DNA from: JBLHGU01 sp047615875
Lineage (GTDB): Bacteria > Pseudomonadota > Gammaproteobacteria > Arenicellales > CAJQKF01
Reading direction: 5' to 3'
Assembly (NCBI GenBank): GCA_047615875.1
Contig: JBLHGU010000006.1
Coordinates: 1 to 64,000 of the forward strand
Length of the DNA: 64,000 bases
Shown: piece by piece, positions 26,643 to 36,496 of the stretch
Layout: each line of letters begins with the position of its first letter
Numbering within the stretch: position 1 is the stretch's first letter
Made by a program: the position numbers and the translations under genes
Notes under the pieces: generated by a model
What the model saw: only the letters and a program-made list of their open reading frames with translations
Database searches by the model: none
Told to the model about the DNA's origin: nothing

Positions 26643-27757
26643 GATGCGCTGGTTATTCCCATCCTGCTTAAAACTAGTTTATTAACTTTGTGAACATCAA
26701 AATCCCTTTCTACGCGACGCCGTGAGCTCTCCCCCATTGAAGCTATTAGCTCTGGATTTTTTATAAATTTTAATGCGGCTATGCAAATCGCATCCGAGTC
26801 TTTCGGCGGCACCACAAAACCTTCCACACCATCTTCCACCAGATCACGGCAACCAGGTACATCAGTCGTGATCACAGGCATGCCAGCTGCCATAGCTTCC
26901 ATAATCGACCGAGACAACCCTTCTCTATAAGACGGCAAAACAAATATGTCATGCTGCTGAAGAACAGGTCGTACATCTTCCTCGATACCAAGATATTTCA
27001 CCAATCCCTCTTTCTCCAGCTGATCAATCCAATCTTTTGACAAACCTTGCGGGTTACTGTCGATAGGACCTAATAACGAAAAACTTACCGCTTCACCTTT
27101 GAGAGCCCGGGCTGCATTAACCAATTCACGCACGCCTTTGTCAATAAGTAGCCTCCCTACATACAGAAATTTAAGTGGCATCTTCGATCCAATTGAAACT
27201 TCTGGTTTTATCCACGTCAGATCAATACCGGTGCCAGGTATTACTCGACTCTGATTTTGCCGAACGATTCTTTCTAATTGAAAAACCCTTTCATCCTCAT
27301 CATTTTGAAAAAATACACCTGTGACATTCCTAAAACCTGCTCTATACAACAAAACAATTAGTCTGCGAAACAGACTTTTACCAAAGCCAGTGCCTATAAA
27401 AACATATCCCAGCCCGGTTATCATACAAAATTGTTTATATCGATTTGATATAGAGTTTAACAAGGAAATGTACAAATTAGGTTTAATACTAAAACTTAAA
27501 ATTAGATCAGGGTTCAGTTTTGCCAAAATTCTGTTGAGTTTTAAAATTGATTCAATTTCGCGAATTGGGTTTTGACCATGCTGGCTCAGCGACCAATCGA
27601 CAACTTTCGCACCCAGCTTTTCAAGTTCATTGCAATAGTCGTCTTTCGGCACCACACAAATTAACTCACATTGTGCATCTACCACAGATTTTGCCAGCTC
27701 CTGATAATGCATGAAAATATACTGAGCGGTATTATGACAAAATACAACTCGTTTCAA
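26639..27757 (-). CDS. Glycosyltransferase family 4, PglA-like
   Basis: GT-B glycosyltransferase, 372 aa. The N-terminal donor-side region reads KRVVFCHNTAQYIFMHYQE and SFSIKPNLYISLL with MITGLGYVFIGTG, typical of the PglA/WbpH-like branch that adds a HexNAc to a polyprenyl-PP sugar. The C-terminal GT4 signature is LPSYREGLSRSIMEAMAAG (EX7E). The start is a TTG overlapping the upstream AsnB stop by 4 bases. It probably adds the second sugar after the neighbouring initiating transferase (inference). Confidence 0.87.
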   Translation of the reverse strand: MKRVVFCHNTAQYIFMHYQELAKSVVDAQCELICVVPKDDYCNELEKLGAKVVDWSLSQHGQNPIREIESILKLNRILAKLNPDLILSFSIKPNLYISLLNSISNRYKQFCMITGLGYVFIGTGFGKSLFRRLIVLLYRAGFRNVTGVFFQNDEDERVFQLERIVRQNQSRVIPGTGIDLTWIKPEVSIGSKMPLKFLYVGRLLIDKGVRELVNAARALKGEAVSFSLLGPIDSNPQGLSKDWIDQLEKEGLVKYLGIEEDVRPVLQQHDIFVLPSYREGLSRSIMEAMAAGMPVITTDVPGCRDLVEDGVEGFVVPPKDSDAICIAALKFIKNPELIASMGESSRRRVERDFDVHKVNKLVLSRMGITSAS

Positions 27758-29742
27758 GCGGACTGTCCTTCAAGCCAGGCCTGCAGCATCAATAGATTCC
27801 ACAATCGATACTGGTGATCCACACTCCCATCGAAGTGCTGTTTTCGCAAGATATTCACCCTGTCAACATTCAACAATCCTTGACGCCTTATAAGGTCACT
27901 ATCCAATAAGTCGTTAGCCCAGTTTTTCAGTGGGCCGTTGAGCCAATCGGAAAGCGGAATAGCGAAACCAGATTTTGGTCGTTCCACCAATTCCCGAGGC
28001 ACTCTCTTGTAGAGAATTTTTCTCAGGGGTATTTTGGTTTGATGGATATCGCTCTGGGCATTATCTGGTTTCATTGACCAGGCCATTGCTATAACATCAT
28101 GACATAAGAGTGGCACTCTCACTTCCAGCGAAACCGACATTGACGCCCGATCGACCTTAGTAAGAATATCGTCTAAAAGGTAACTCTTAATATCTCTGCC
28201 CATCATGTTTGACAGCATCGTATCGCCAAACTTTGCCGGTTTAGAATACTCGTAGTTCGGCTCCTTTCCCCCATTAACCAACTCTTCGGGATTACTTTCG
28301 TGAGAAATAATCAGACGGTATAAATCATCGGCATTTTTGCTAACAAGCATTTCGGCTAATCTTCGAAATTTTGCCGCTGATTGGGACGATCCTGACTTTC
28401 CCGGTAACAAGGGTGCAAATATTTTCAGCATCGCTGTTGGCATATTCTTTAGTAAAAATGCCATTGGTGCACGCAATCTCACAGGTAACGCCCCGATGTA
28501 GCGCCACAATTTTTCGGCATATCGATATCGATCATAGCCGGCGAACAGTTCGTCGCCACCGTCACCGGATAACGCTACGGTAACGACACTGCGGGTGACC
28601 CGAGAAACCAGCATAGTGGGCAACTGAGAAGAATCTGCAAACGGTTCATCAAAGTGATGAGGCAAACTTGGGACAAGTTCAAGCGCATCATTTGCAGTAA
28701 GCGTGAATTCATGGTGATCAGTACCCAGATGGGAAGCAATTTTTGCGGCGTTCTTGGCTTCATTATATTCTGACTCACCAAATCCAATAGTAAAGGTTTT
28801 TATGGGATTTGAGGATTGCTCTGCCATTAAGGCAACAATTGCGCTTGAGTCTATGCCCCCAGAAAGAAACGCACCGAGAGGCACATCTGCAACCATTTGT
28901 CGGGCTACTGATGTAGTAATTAGCTGTTCCAGGGCCTCCTGTTGGTCATGCGACCCCTGCATTAAATGGGTGGATGATTCAAGAGCATCAGGAACTCGCC
29001 AGTAGCTTATGGGAGAGACGTTTTCCTCGCTTCGACCACTACACACGTCTGGATGAAAGTGACGTTGACGCGATAGTTCTTTCAATGAAAATGTTATTTT
29101 ACTACCTGCTGGCAACTTATAAATAGATTGGTAAATAGTGTGTGGGGTTGGGATATAGTTATGTCTAAAATATAGTAACAGCGCATCGCGATTGATTTTC
29201 GGCGACCACCCGGGCATGTTTCGAAATACCTTTAATTCTGAGCCAAAAACCAACGTATCCCCAACAAACCCGTAATATAAAGGTTTCTCTCCAACTCGAT
29301 CTCGCACCAGGTTTAGATTACCAGTTTCATGATCATATAACGCAAATGCAAACATGCCATGGCAACGACTCAGCATATTATCTAGTCCGTAGCAATCTAT
29401 TCCCTTTAACAGTACCTCTGTATCAGATGTACCCCGAAATCGTTCGCCGGTCGATTCAAGCTGTTTACGAATCTCCTTAAAATTGTAAATTTCGCCGTTA
29501 TAACAAATTGTGTATCGCCCACTCGTGCTCTGCATGGGTTGTGCGCCTGTCGGCGTCAGATCAACAATTGATAACCGTCTATGACCAAAAGCAATACAAA
29601 GATTTCTATCCAACCAATAGCCAGCCTGGTCTGGTCCACGATGGGAAATTGTATCGGTTATATCTTCTAAAAGTTTCCGCACTCCAGACTCACCATAGGT
29701 CTGAAACACCTCACCACCAAAAAACCCGCTTATCCCACACAT
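27754..29742 (-). CDS. Asparagine-synthase-like glutamine amidotransferase (AsnB type)
   Basis: 662 aa. The class II glutaminase domain starts MCGISGFFGG with nucleophile C2; the ATP-pyrophosphatase domain has GAFLSGGIDSSAIVAL near residue 290 and LSGDGGDELFAGYDRY. In polysaccharide loci such enzymes amidate a carboxyl group of a uronic or nonulosonic acid rather than making free asparagine; the UDP-sugar dehydrogenase of the same operon supplies a uronic acid, which fits (inference). It overlaps the downstream GT4 gene by 4 bases and follows the upstream one by 1 base. Confidence 0.9.
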   Translation of the reverse strand: MCGISGFFGGEVFQTYGESGVRKLLEDITDTISHRGPDQAGYWLDRNLCIAFGHRRLSIVDLTPTGAQPMQSTSGRYTICYNGEIYNFKEIRKQLESTGERFRGTSDTEVLLKGIDCYGLDNMLSRCHGMFAFALYDHETGNLNLVRDRVGEKPLYYGFVGDTLVFGSELKVFRNMPGWSPKINRDALLLYFRHNYIPTPHTIYQSIYKLPAGSKITFSLKELSRQRHFHPDVCSGRSEENVSPISYWRVPDALESSTHLMQGSHDQQEALEQLITTSVARQMVADVPLGAFLSGGIDSSAIVALMAEQSSNPIKTFTIGFGESEYNEAKNAAKIASHLGTDHHEFTLTANDALELVPSLPHHFDEPFADSSQLPTMLVSRVTRSVVTVALSGDGGDELFAGYDRYRYAEKLWRYIGALPVRLRAPMAFLLKNMPTAMLKIFAPLLPGKSGSSQSAAKFRRLAEMLVSKNADDLYRLIISHESNPEELVNGGKEPNYEYSKPAKFGDTMLSNMMGRDIKSYLLDDILTKVDRASMSVSLEVRVPLLCHDVIAMAWSMKPDNAQSDIHQTKIPLRKILYKRVPRELVERPKSGFAIPLSDWLNGPLKNWANDLLDSDLIRRQGLLNVDRVNILRKQHFDGSVDHQYRLWNLLMLQAWLEGQSA

Positions 29743-29743
29743 T

Positions 29744-30877
29744 TCAGCAAACTATCCTAATAGATTGATAAAGGGACTCATATTGCTGAACTGAACTGTC
29801 TACAGAATATTGAGTTTTAATTCTCTCCCGAGCTCGATGGCCCAACTCTCTTCGTTGTCCCACGCTCAGTGCAAATACGTCAATGACCATCTTAGACAGG
29901 CCCTGAATATCTGACACGCAAGCAATGTATCCTGAGCAACCAATTATTTGCCTGGAGTCTCCGACATCAGTCGCGACAACAGGGAGCCTAGATGCCATTG
30001 CCTCTGCGATTGCATTAGGCCATCCTTCACCAAGCGAACAGGATAAATAAACATCTGCGCAATCTAATAGTTGAGGAATGTCAGGTCGTTCGCCTAGCAA
30101 TAGGCAAGAATTTTTCAAATCGAGTCGCTGAATTTCAGCTGCTAGCAATGGATTGTCCCAACTAACTCCTTTACCAACCAGACAAAATATAGCCTTCGGT
30201 AGATGTTTACTGATCAGACTTGCGCAGCGCAGAAAGTCTAAATGACCTTTCTGTGGGTCATATCTTCCTACGTTAATAATTACTGGAACATCAATAGCAA
30301 TTTTCAATGAACAGCGCATCAGGTTTCTATTCTGTTTACCAACTTTAAATAGTTCACAGTCCACACCATTAGGAATTACTGATCCAATTTCTCGGCGATA
30401 GCCCATTCTCTCATGAGAGGATTGTGCGGTATTTGCGCAATACACTATGTGGTCCGGGGCCTTTCTTGAAAGAAGTGATAAGACACGAGAAACAATTAGA
30501 GTACTGTAGCTATTCATCTTATGAGATGTATTTGTTTGCCGTACATTCCATATTAAAGGGACTTTACAAAATAAAACCACCAGGACCGCATATAAGTCAG
30601 CTTTATAGAGCCAACTTTGAACCAATTGAATCTGATATTCTTGCAACAGCCTTCTTACTTTAAAAATTGACGTAAAGAACGACCAAACACCTGTCACACA
30701 AAGTGCTTCGACCTGAATACCTTTGTTGCGCAGTAGTGGACCAAATACGCCTGGACCGCCAAGTGAAATTACCAAATAATCGAGTTTACGATTCTCGAAA
30801 CTCAAGAACCGATATAGAAATGATTCAGCTCCACCTCTTTCTAACCCCGTAATAATGTGAGCAACACGCTGTGTCAA
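29744..30877 (-). CDS. Glycosyltransferase family 4
   Basis: 377 aa GT-B enzyme. The N-terminus VAHIITGLERGGAESFLYRF is the donor/acceptor loop typical of GT4 with GGAE; the C-terminal half has VIPNGVDCELFK, INVGRYDPQKGHLDFLRC and the EX7E motif LGEGWPNAIAEAMAS. The start is a TTG three bases after the SGNH gene stop, with no ATG nearby, so translational coupling is likely. Acceptor and sugar are unknown. Confidence 0.88.
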   Translation of the reverse strand: MTQRVAHIITGLERGGAESFLYRFLSFENRKLDYLVISLGGPGVFGPLLRNKGIQVEALCVTGVWSFFTSIFKVRRLLQEYQIQLVQSWLYKADLYAVLVVLFCKVPLIWNVRQTNTSHKMNSYSTLIVSRVLSLLSRKAPDHIVYCANTAQSSHERMGYRREIGSVIPNGVDCELFKVGKQNRNLMRCSLKIAIDVPVIINVGRYDPQKGHLDFLRCASLISKHLPKAIFCLVGKGVSWDNPLLAAEIQRLDLKNSCLLLGERPDIPQLLDCADVYLSCSLGEGWPNAIAEAMASRLPVVATDVGDSRQIIGCSGYIACVSDIQGLSKMVIDVFALSVGQRRELGHRARERIKTQYSVDSSVQQYESLYQSIRIVC

Positions 30878-30880
30878 ACT

Positions 30881-32068
30881 TTACCACTCATTATAAATCT
30901 TATGACTTTCCAGAAACTCGAATATTTTCTGATGGCCTTGTCGATTTGGATGATTCCAGTCCATCTTATCACCCCGGTTATAGACATAATATTCACCAAC
31001 AGTAATTGGCTTTTTCACGTTGCCGAATGCCTGCTTCAAATCTACAAATTCAATTGAAGGACTAAGGTTATGCTTTATTAAAGCCTGCACTGCTCCTTTC
31101 ACAAATGAGTCATCCCAGTTAATGCCAAGCTTTTTATAAACTTCTCTGGCTTGTTCTGATATTTGCATTTCGTAGGGAACCACCATCACTGTTAACGACA
31201 CCTGACGATCGATAAGCGCTGCTCCCAACACATTAACTTTCTCGGTTCCATACTGAATCAAATCGCCGTACTGAGTGGGAAACAATTCTGCAGACACATA
31301 TCCATTGCTTTCATATCCGTTGCGGATTATCCAGGACTTAATCCCGGACCTAAGGTGCGTATACAAAAAACTTTTACCACGAAGAAAATTATCCAATGGA
31401 TATATTTTTTCTTTTATCTGTGGCAATAGTCGTGCGAGTTGATCCTGAAAAGACAACTCAACCTTCTTTATGGATTCCTCCTCATCTACAGAGGTGCTCT
31501 TATCCACTTGATTTTCTTTCTTGCTATTTACAAAAATTTTTTGATAGTGAGGACGTAGCATTTCTTTGGCATCTGAAATCTTATCCCCTGGCTTCCAGGT
31601 CGTTAATTGCTTTGCATCCTCGGTTAGCAAAGGAGAAAAGTCATTCATGTTCAAAACAAGTACAACGTGATTAAGGCTAGCTTCTGTCACTAATCCTAGA
31701 ATTTGTTTAAAACTGGCCGTGTTCAATAAATTTGTTGCCATATAACAGTAGTTATACTGATCAATCTCACTAAATCGTTTAGCCAATAAGTCCGTAAATC
31801 GATAGGGCATCCCAGCGCCAACGCCATAACAAATAGAGTCGCCAAAATAACCCAAACGCGGGACTCCATCTCTATAGGCAAAATTTACGTCGGGGAAGCC
31901 TCGATCATTAAGACAGACTTTTCCATAGGGATATTCTGTACATTCGTCCTTCGCAATAATGCCGGTGTAGTAACCGGGATGATAATTCACAGAATAACGG
32001 GTTATTCCTTCCCCAATCAACAGAACAACCCCAATTAGCAACATATTTATCCAAACTACACGTATCAT
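30881..32068 (-). CDS. Membrane-anchored SGNH/GDSL hydrolase-like protein
   Basis: 395 aa with one N-terminal membrane helix (VWINMLLIGVVLLIGEGI) and a periplasmic SGNH-type domain. Block I is YFGDSICYGVGAG with the catalytic serine; block V is DWNHPNRQGHQKI with the Asp-x-x-His pair; LVLNMNDFSP resembles the block III asparagine region. Such proteins add or remove acyl groups on polysaccharides. A long insertion (about residues 150-250) is rich in lysine and glutamate. It overlaps the polymerase candidate by 4 bases, so it could modify the growing polymer (inference). Confidence 0.75.
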   Translation of the reverse strand: MIRVVWINMLLIGVVLLIGEGITRYSVNYHPGYYTGIIAKDECTEYPYGKVCLNDRGFPDVNFAYRDGVPRLGYFGDSICYGVGAGMPYRFTDLLAKRFSEIDQYNYCYMATNLLNTASFKQILGLVTEASLNHVVLVLNMNDFSPLLTEDAKQLTTWKPGDKISDAKEMLRPHYQKIFVNSKKENQVDKSTSVDEEESIKKVELSFQDQLARLLPQIKEKIYPLDNFLRGKSFLYTHLRSGIKSWIIRNGYESNGYVSAELFPTQYGDLIQYGTEKVNVLGAALIDRQVSLTVMVVPYEMQISEQAREVYKKLGINWDDSFVKGAVQALIKHNLSPSIEFVDLKQAFGNVKKPITVGEYYVYNRGDKMDWNHPNRQGHQKIFEFLESHKIYNEW

Positions 32069-33297
32069 TGAATTTGGGTCTCACGTTTTCCTGAGTTAAG
32101 TCTCAGCAATGTTGCAAGCACTATTAACCAATCTGACATTACGTTGTGCCTGAAAGACTGTCCGTAGTTTGTCGAGCCAAGTGACCACATAAAGGTAATC
32201 AGCAGGAAAAGTGCTAAAAATATCCCTGACTCGTAAGACAACTTTCCACGTATGAATAGTAAAATCAAAAACAGCATTAATGATAGTCTTATTATTGAGT
32301 TTATAAATGGAACATAGTCAATCCATTTTTCAATCTCACTTAACCACGGTCCACCAACATAATAGAAATACGATTTGGAAAGACCAACAACTGCAGGATA
32401 CCACTCAAAGGTTTCTACCATAAACCCATAGGATGTGCGCGGGTTCGCGGAATCAACAGCCTCCCTGTATCCAAAAATAAAATGATTTATGCTGCTGTGA
32501 TCTGTCAGCATTTCAACGTAATCATTTCCACTAGTCGCGGGCATTTTCACAACGAGAAAAAAACCAATTACTCCGACCAGAAACAGCATAAGTAATGAAT
32601 AAAGCAATGCTTTTCCTGTATTAGGAGAGTATCTAAAAATATGTAAACAAATCCCCAGCCCCACTAACAAAGCTCCCAGCGCGATCAATACATGATGGAA
32701 AAGCCCCATAAACAAGAAGAACGGTATTGAAAATAACCAAAATTTCGTTTTGCCTGTTTCTATAGCTAGAATCGCAAAGGCACAACCACCAGCCAGCCCA
32801 GTTAGTTGAAATACTTCACGAAAAGTTATTGAAGTAAAAAACAGATGGGTTGGTAATAGACCAACAATAACTATCAACACAACGGCCTTGCGTGGGGGCA
32901 GTTTATAAACTGAAGCTATAAGAGTCATTAATATGAGCGATATCGCCGAAAAATGAATCGAGAGCGTTTGCCCAACCAGCTTTGACTGACCAAAAGTATA
33001 GTGTGTGAAGAACAGTATCCATTCATAAAAGCCCGTACCAACGGTTACATCCGGGTAATTCTGATCATGTAACGCTCGCAACGCATTCTTATAAAACATA
33101 TTTGCATCACCATCGGCACCCGGTAATATGCTAAATAAATTAAAAATTGATACTGCATGGTGTGCGGTTACCACCAACAACATGGCTACTACGACTGGCG
33201 TCGTTCTATAGACCGCTGGCAAACACCTGATCCAGGCATAACTCAGGAGGAAAAACAAAATTACCCCAAACTCAGGAAACTGAAAATTAGATAGCAT
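32065..33297 (-). CDS. Polytopic membrane protein, candidate Wzy-like polymerase
   Basis: 410 aa with ten to twelve hydrophobic helices and one large periplasmic loop (about residues 245-310, including FGYREAVDSANPRTSYGF), the usual layout of O-antigen/EPS polymerases, whose sequences are poorly conserved. FTSITFREVFQL in mid-protein resembles the arginine-containing loop of EpsG/Wzy proteins. It is the only polymerase candidate in the operon. A ligase or acyl-chain function cannot be excluded. Confidence 0.62.
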   Translation of the reverse strand: MLSNFQFPEFGVILFFLLSYAWIRCLPAVYRTTPVVVAMLLVVTAHHAVSIFNLFSILPGADGDANMFYKNALRALHDQNYPDVTVGTGFYEWILFFTHYTFGQSKLVGQTLSIHFSAISLILMTLIASVYKLPPRKAVVLIVIVGLLPTHLFFTSITFREVFQLTGLAGGCAFAILAIETGKTKFWLFSIPFFLFMGLFHHVLIALGALLVGLGICLHIFRYSPNTGKALLYSLLMLFLVGVIGFFLVVKMPATSGNDYVEMLTDHSSINHFIFGYREAVDSANPRTSYGFMVETFEWYPAVVGLSKSYFYYVGGPWLSEIEKWIDYVPFINSIIRLSLMLFLILLFIRGKLSYESGIFLALFLLITFMWSLGSTNYGQSFRHNVMSDWLIVLATLLRLNSGKRETQIQ

Positions 33298-33368
33298 TTA
33301 GTCTAAACTATGAGTTGATAATAACGCGGCAGGCAAATAGATATCGAAAAACTGTATTACAAAAGATA

Positions 33369-34292
33369 TCATTCTGACATGCGCAACAAATCGCGTTTAT
33401 AGACTAAATAGCCTGCGATTGCGAACAGAGTGACTAATGTTTTTGCTGAGAGATTTTCTAACGATTTGATTTGCTCTAGCGCACCCTTTTGAACATGAAA
33501 AGAGAACCTGGAATAGTGGATCGCAGAAATAACAAAGCAACTCAGGCATGAAGTTAACCAGGGAATTTCTTCATTTAAAATAAACTGATGCCACAAACGA
33601 TTTCCTTCAGCCAGAGATCCTGGATCACAAATATTTGTTAAAGAATCGTTCACTTTTGACTGGTGATAAATTCGTACTATTTTATTTATATATCTTGTTT
33701 TGAATCGCCGGGCTAGCATGCCCCAGTAAATGCCTTCAGGCACATGTGAATGATCTGAGAGGACCGGGAAAGGGTTTTGTTTGATTATGTCAATTCTTTG
33801 AAAACCAAACTTCTCCCCTTCCAGCTTAAATTTATACTTCACCTCAATGGCATTTGAATCTAAAGAATCGTGTGGAAATTCAGACCCAACTAAATCACCT
33901 GACTGGTTCTCACACAATCCTGTTACACCAATAAAGTCGCTACGTTCTGAAGATGGAATTTCATTCCAGGCAAAAATCATCACCGCTAGCGCATCAATTG
34001 TTAACTCATCATCTGAGTCAAGAATAATTAGCATTTCCCCGCGAGCGACCGAGACCCCATGATTTAAAGCATCTGCTTTACCACCATTCTCTTTAACTAA
34101 AGGCTGTATTGAAATGAGATCTTCTTCTATCCAGCCAGCAATCAATTCGCTAGTATTATCTGTAGAGCCATCGTCCACAATTACCCATTCAAAGTCCTGG
34201 CAGGTCTGCGAGCAGATTGAACGATAAACACGGCCAAGGCTATGCGCTCGATTATAGGTAGGCGTGATAATGGAAAACAAAAAGTCACTCAT
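33369..34292 (-). CDS. Glycosyltransferase family 2
   Basis: 307 aa GT-A enzyme. N-terminal FSIITPTYNRAHSLGRVYRS, VIVDDGSTDNTSELI and the metal-binding LIILDSDDELT (DxD) are all present; the C-terminal end carries one or two hydrophobic helices (FSFHVQKGAL to LFAIAGYLVY). The start overlaps the upstream GT4 stop by one base (TGATG). Sugar unknown. Confidence 0.88.
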   Translation of the reverse strand: MSDFLFSIITPTYNRAHSLGRVYRSICSQTCQDFEWVIVDDGSTDNTSELIAGWIEEDLISIQPLVKENGGKADALNHGVSVARGEMLIILDSDDELTIDALAVMIFAWNEIPSSERSDFIGVTGLCENQSGDLVGSEFPHDSLDSNAIEVKYKFKLEGEKFGFQRIDIIKQNPFPVLSDHSHVPEGIYWGMLARRFKTRYINKIVRIYHQSKVNDSLTNICDPGSLAEGNRLWHQFILNEEIPWLTSCLSCFVISAIHYSRFSFHVQKGALEQIKSLENLSAKTLVTLFAIAGYLVYKRDLLRMSE

Positions 34293-35380
34293 CAGGCAAC
34301 AAGTTCAGAAAATAGTACTTGCCATCTATTGGAGACCTGTTCTATTGAGTACTTCTGCACAGATAACCGGGCATTGTTTCCACAATAGTCCCTTAGTTCG
34401 GGATTACCAATTGCTAACTTGATCTTCTCAACCAGGCTTGCAACAGACCCAACCTTACAAAGCAACCCATTTTCTCCATCAATAATCAATTCTTCTACAC
34501 CGGCACTTGCGTTACTACTTATTACACTGAGCCCCAGGGCCATTGCTTCACAAAGTGCCATTGGAAATGCCTCTGTGCGGGAACTCATAACAAAAAGCTC
34601 TGCACGCATCAAAGCACTATCGACATCGGTCGTATAGCCTTCTAGAGTAATCTGGGTAGACACGCCAAGTTCCACTATTTTTTTTTGTAATTGCCCCCTC
34701 TCGGGACCATCTCCATAAATACTTAGCTTCAACTGTGGACTTGTTTTTAGAACTTCAGCAAATGCATCGATAAGTAAGTCGAACCCCTTCAAGTAATCCA
34801 GGCGACCCACTGCGATCAATTGCCCTACAAGCCTGGACTCTTTATTATCTTTATCAGGGATAATTACCGGGTTAGGTATAAGGTCTAAATTTTTAGTCAG
34901 ATTCTTTCCGAACCAGGCCTTCGCTGTACGGTTCAGAACCACTACTCTGTTCGCCAATGGATAGGATAATTTCCGCATTAGCGACCAAATTCCAGAAACT
35001 GGATAGGTCCCAGGATCAGCATGCTCAGAAATCACCACCGGTATGTTCAGTCCCCTGGTGGCAAGCAAAGTGAGCACACTGGTATCCAACATATAACTCA
35101 ACACAACATCAGGGGCCAAAGACTTAATATTTTGACGCAGTTTAAATACTCTACGAAGATTATTTGTTATAGCTCTGAATAAAGAACCCGATTCGTTCAT
35201 CAAATTCAGATTCACTCTATTGATACTATCGTCAAGAAGATAAAACGATGCTTCGTCCTCATCCTGAAGGGTCAGAATAGAAATACTATGTTTGGCCCTG
35301 GCCCAATAATTAGCCAGATTGCAGGCAACCCGTTCTGCACCTCCAGGTTGTAGTGTCGCTATAACAATAAGAATTCGCAT
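34292..35380 (-). CDS. Glycosyltransferase family 4
   Basis: GT-B enzyme of 362 aa from the ATG at 35380 (MRILIVIATLQPGGAERVAC); a TTG 15 bases upstream is less likely. C-terminal features are LIAVGRLDYLKGFDLLIDAF and the EX7E motif SSRTEAFPMALCEAMALG. A 113-base gap separates it from the upstream GT2 gene, the largest gap in this part of the operon, and on the minus strand that gap holds a possible internal promoter (TTGTGA, 17 bases, TATACC). Confidence 0.88.
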   Translation of the reverse strand: MRILIVIATLQPGGAERVACNLANYWARAKHSISILTLQDEDEASFYLLDDSINRVNLNLMNESGSLFRAITNNLRRVFKLRQNIKSLAPDVVLSYMLDTSVLTLLATRGLNIPVVISEHADPGTYPVSGIWSLMRKLSYPLANRVVVLNRTAKAWFGKNLTKNLDLIPNPVIIPDKDNKESRLVGQLIAVGRLDYLKGFDLLIDAFAEVLKTSPQLKLSIYGDGPERGQLQKKIVELGVSTQITLEGYTTDVDSALMRAELFVMSSRTEAFPMALCEAMALGLSVISSNASAGVEELIIDGENGLLCKVGSVASLVEKIKLAIGNPELRDYCGNNARLSVQKYSIEQVSNRWQVLFSELVA

Positions 35381-35493
35381 GAACACAATAACCAATCAGG
35401 CAATATACTAGACATTAAACCGCGTTATAAGAAAACTTGTGGGTATAAATAGACAAGAGTTTTTTCACAAAAATTCTAGACCTTATACTTGGC

Positions 35494-36495
35494 CTATTCT
35501 TTACGTAGACCTTCCCAAGTCTCTGTAACTTTCTTTAGAAAGCCCCCTCCGCCTAGCGACAGTGCATATTGGATTATGGCAAATGGTTCTCTCGGAGATA
35601 TTTTTAATAGCTCTATAATTTCTTTTCTGGTTTTAACGGCGTCGCCCTTTCGAGTCCACGCTGATATGAGATGTTTATGGTATCGAATCAAGCCGTCAAC
35701 ACGGTCCTTTCGAATACGGTTAGCCGGTGGATCGTATTGGCCATTTTGAATGCAGTCGCTACCAAAATCTGCCCTCTCTCTCCAACACTGGCGAGCAAGT
35801 TCAGCAAACAGCCCCTGCGCTTCAACATTCACAATGGAAACCATATCTCGACTATGTCTATGAGCATAAAGCACTTCGGCAAGATTTGAGAGCTGATATT
35901 TTTCATTCATTCTCAGAAGAAGATCATAGTCCTGTGAAAACCTAAACTCTTCTCTATAACCATTTAAATCCTTTAAAATGTCAGCACGCACCAACCAGGA
36001 ACCGTGAGTAAAAGAATTAACCTCAACCAATTGTTGACTCAACGTTATAGGCCGAGTTTCAGGGATAAATCTGTGGATTTGAGAATTGGAATGATCAACC
36101 TGCACAGAACCTGTTCCAATCAGAGCAATATCTTGCCGATTTTCTAAAAACTGCACCTGTTTTGCCAGTCGCTCCGGCAACGAGTAATCATCTGCATCCT
36201 GACGGGCAATATATTTTCCTCTACTGCGACTTATCAGCTCGTTCAGAGTTGCGGTTAAACCCTTATTGAGCTGATCGATTACATTGAGCCGTGGATCACT
36301 GAACGATTGTAAGATTTCCAGCGTACCGTCTGTTGAACCATCATTCACCACAATAAACTCAAAATCGGAATAGGTCTGATTCAGAATGCTTTCAATACAC
36401 TGGGTGAGAAAACTCTCAGCATTATAGGCACTCATAATTACAGAAACCTGTGGTATATCTAACCCTGACACCTTTAGATCTTTTCTATCTATCAA
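35494..36495 (-). CDS. Glycosyltransferase family 2
   Basis: 333 aa GT-A enzyme: VSVIMSAYNAESFLTQCIES, FIVVNDGSTDGTLEIL, and IARQDADDYSLPERL with the DxD motif. No ATG is available before the first conserved strand, so the start is the TTG at 36495, one base after the NeuC stop, or a GTG at 36471. Sugar unknown; its place directly after the nonulosonate genes makes an acceptor role near that sugar possible. Confidence 0.87.
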   Translation of the reverse strand: MIDRKDLKVSGLDIPQVSVIMSAYNAESFLTQCIESILNQTYSDFEFIVVNDGSTDGTLEILQSFSDPRLNVIDQLNKGLTATLNELISRSRGKYIARQDADDYSLPERLAKQVQFLENRQDIALIGTGSVQVDHSNSQIHRFIPETRPITLSQQLVEVNSFTHGSWLVRADILKDLNGYREEFRFSQDYDLLLRMNEKYQLSNLAEVLYAHRHSRDMVSIVNVEAQGLFAELARQCWRERADFGSDCIQNGQYDPPANRIRKDRVDGLIRYHKHLISAWTRKGDAVKTRKEIIELLKISPREPFAIIQYALSLGGGGFLKKVTETWEGLRKE

Positions 36496-36496
36496 A

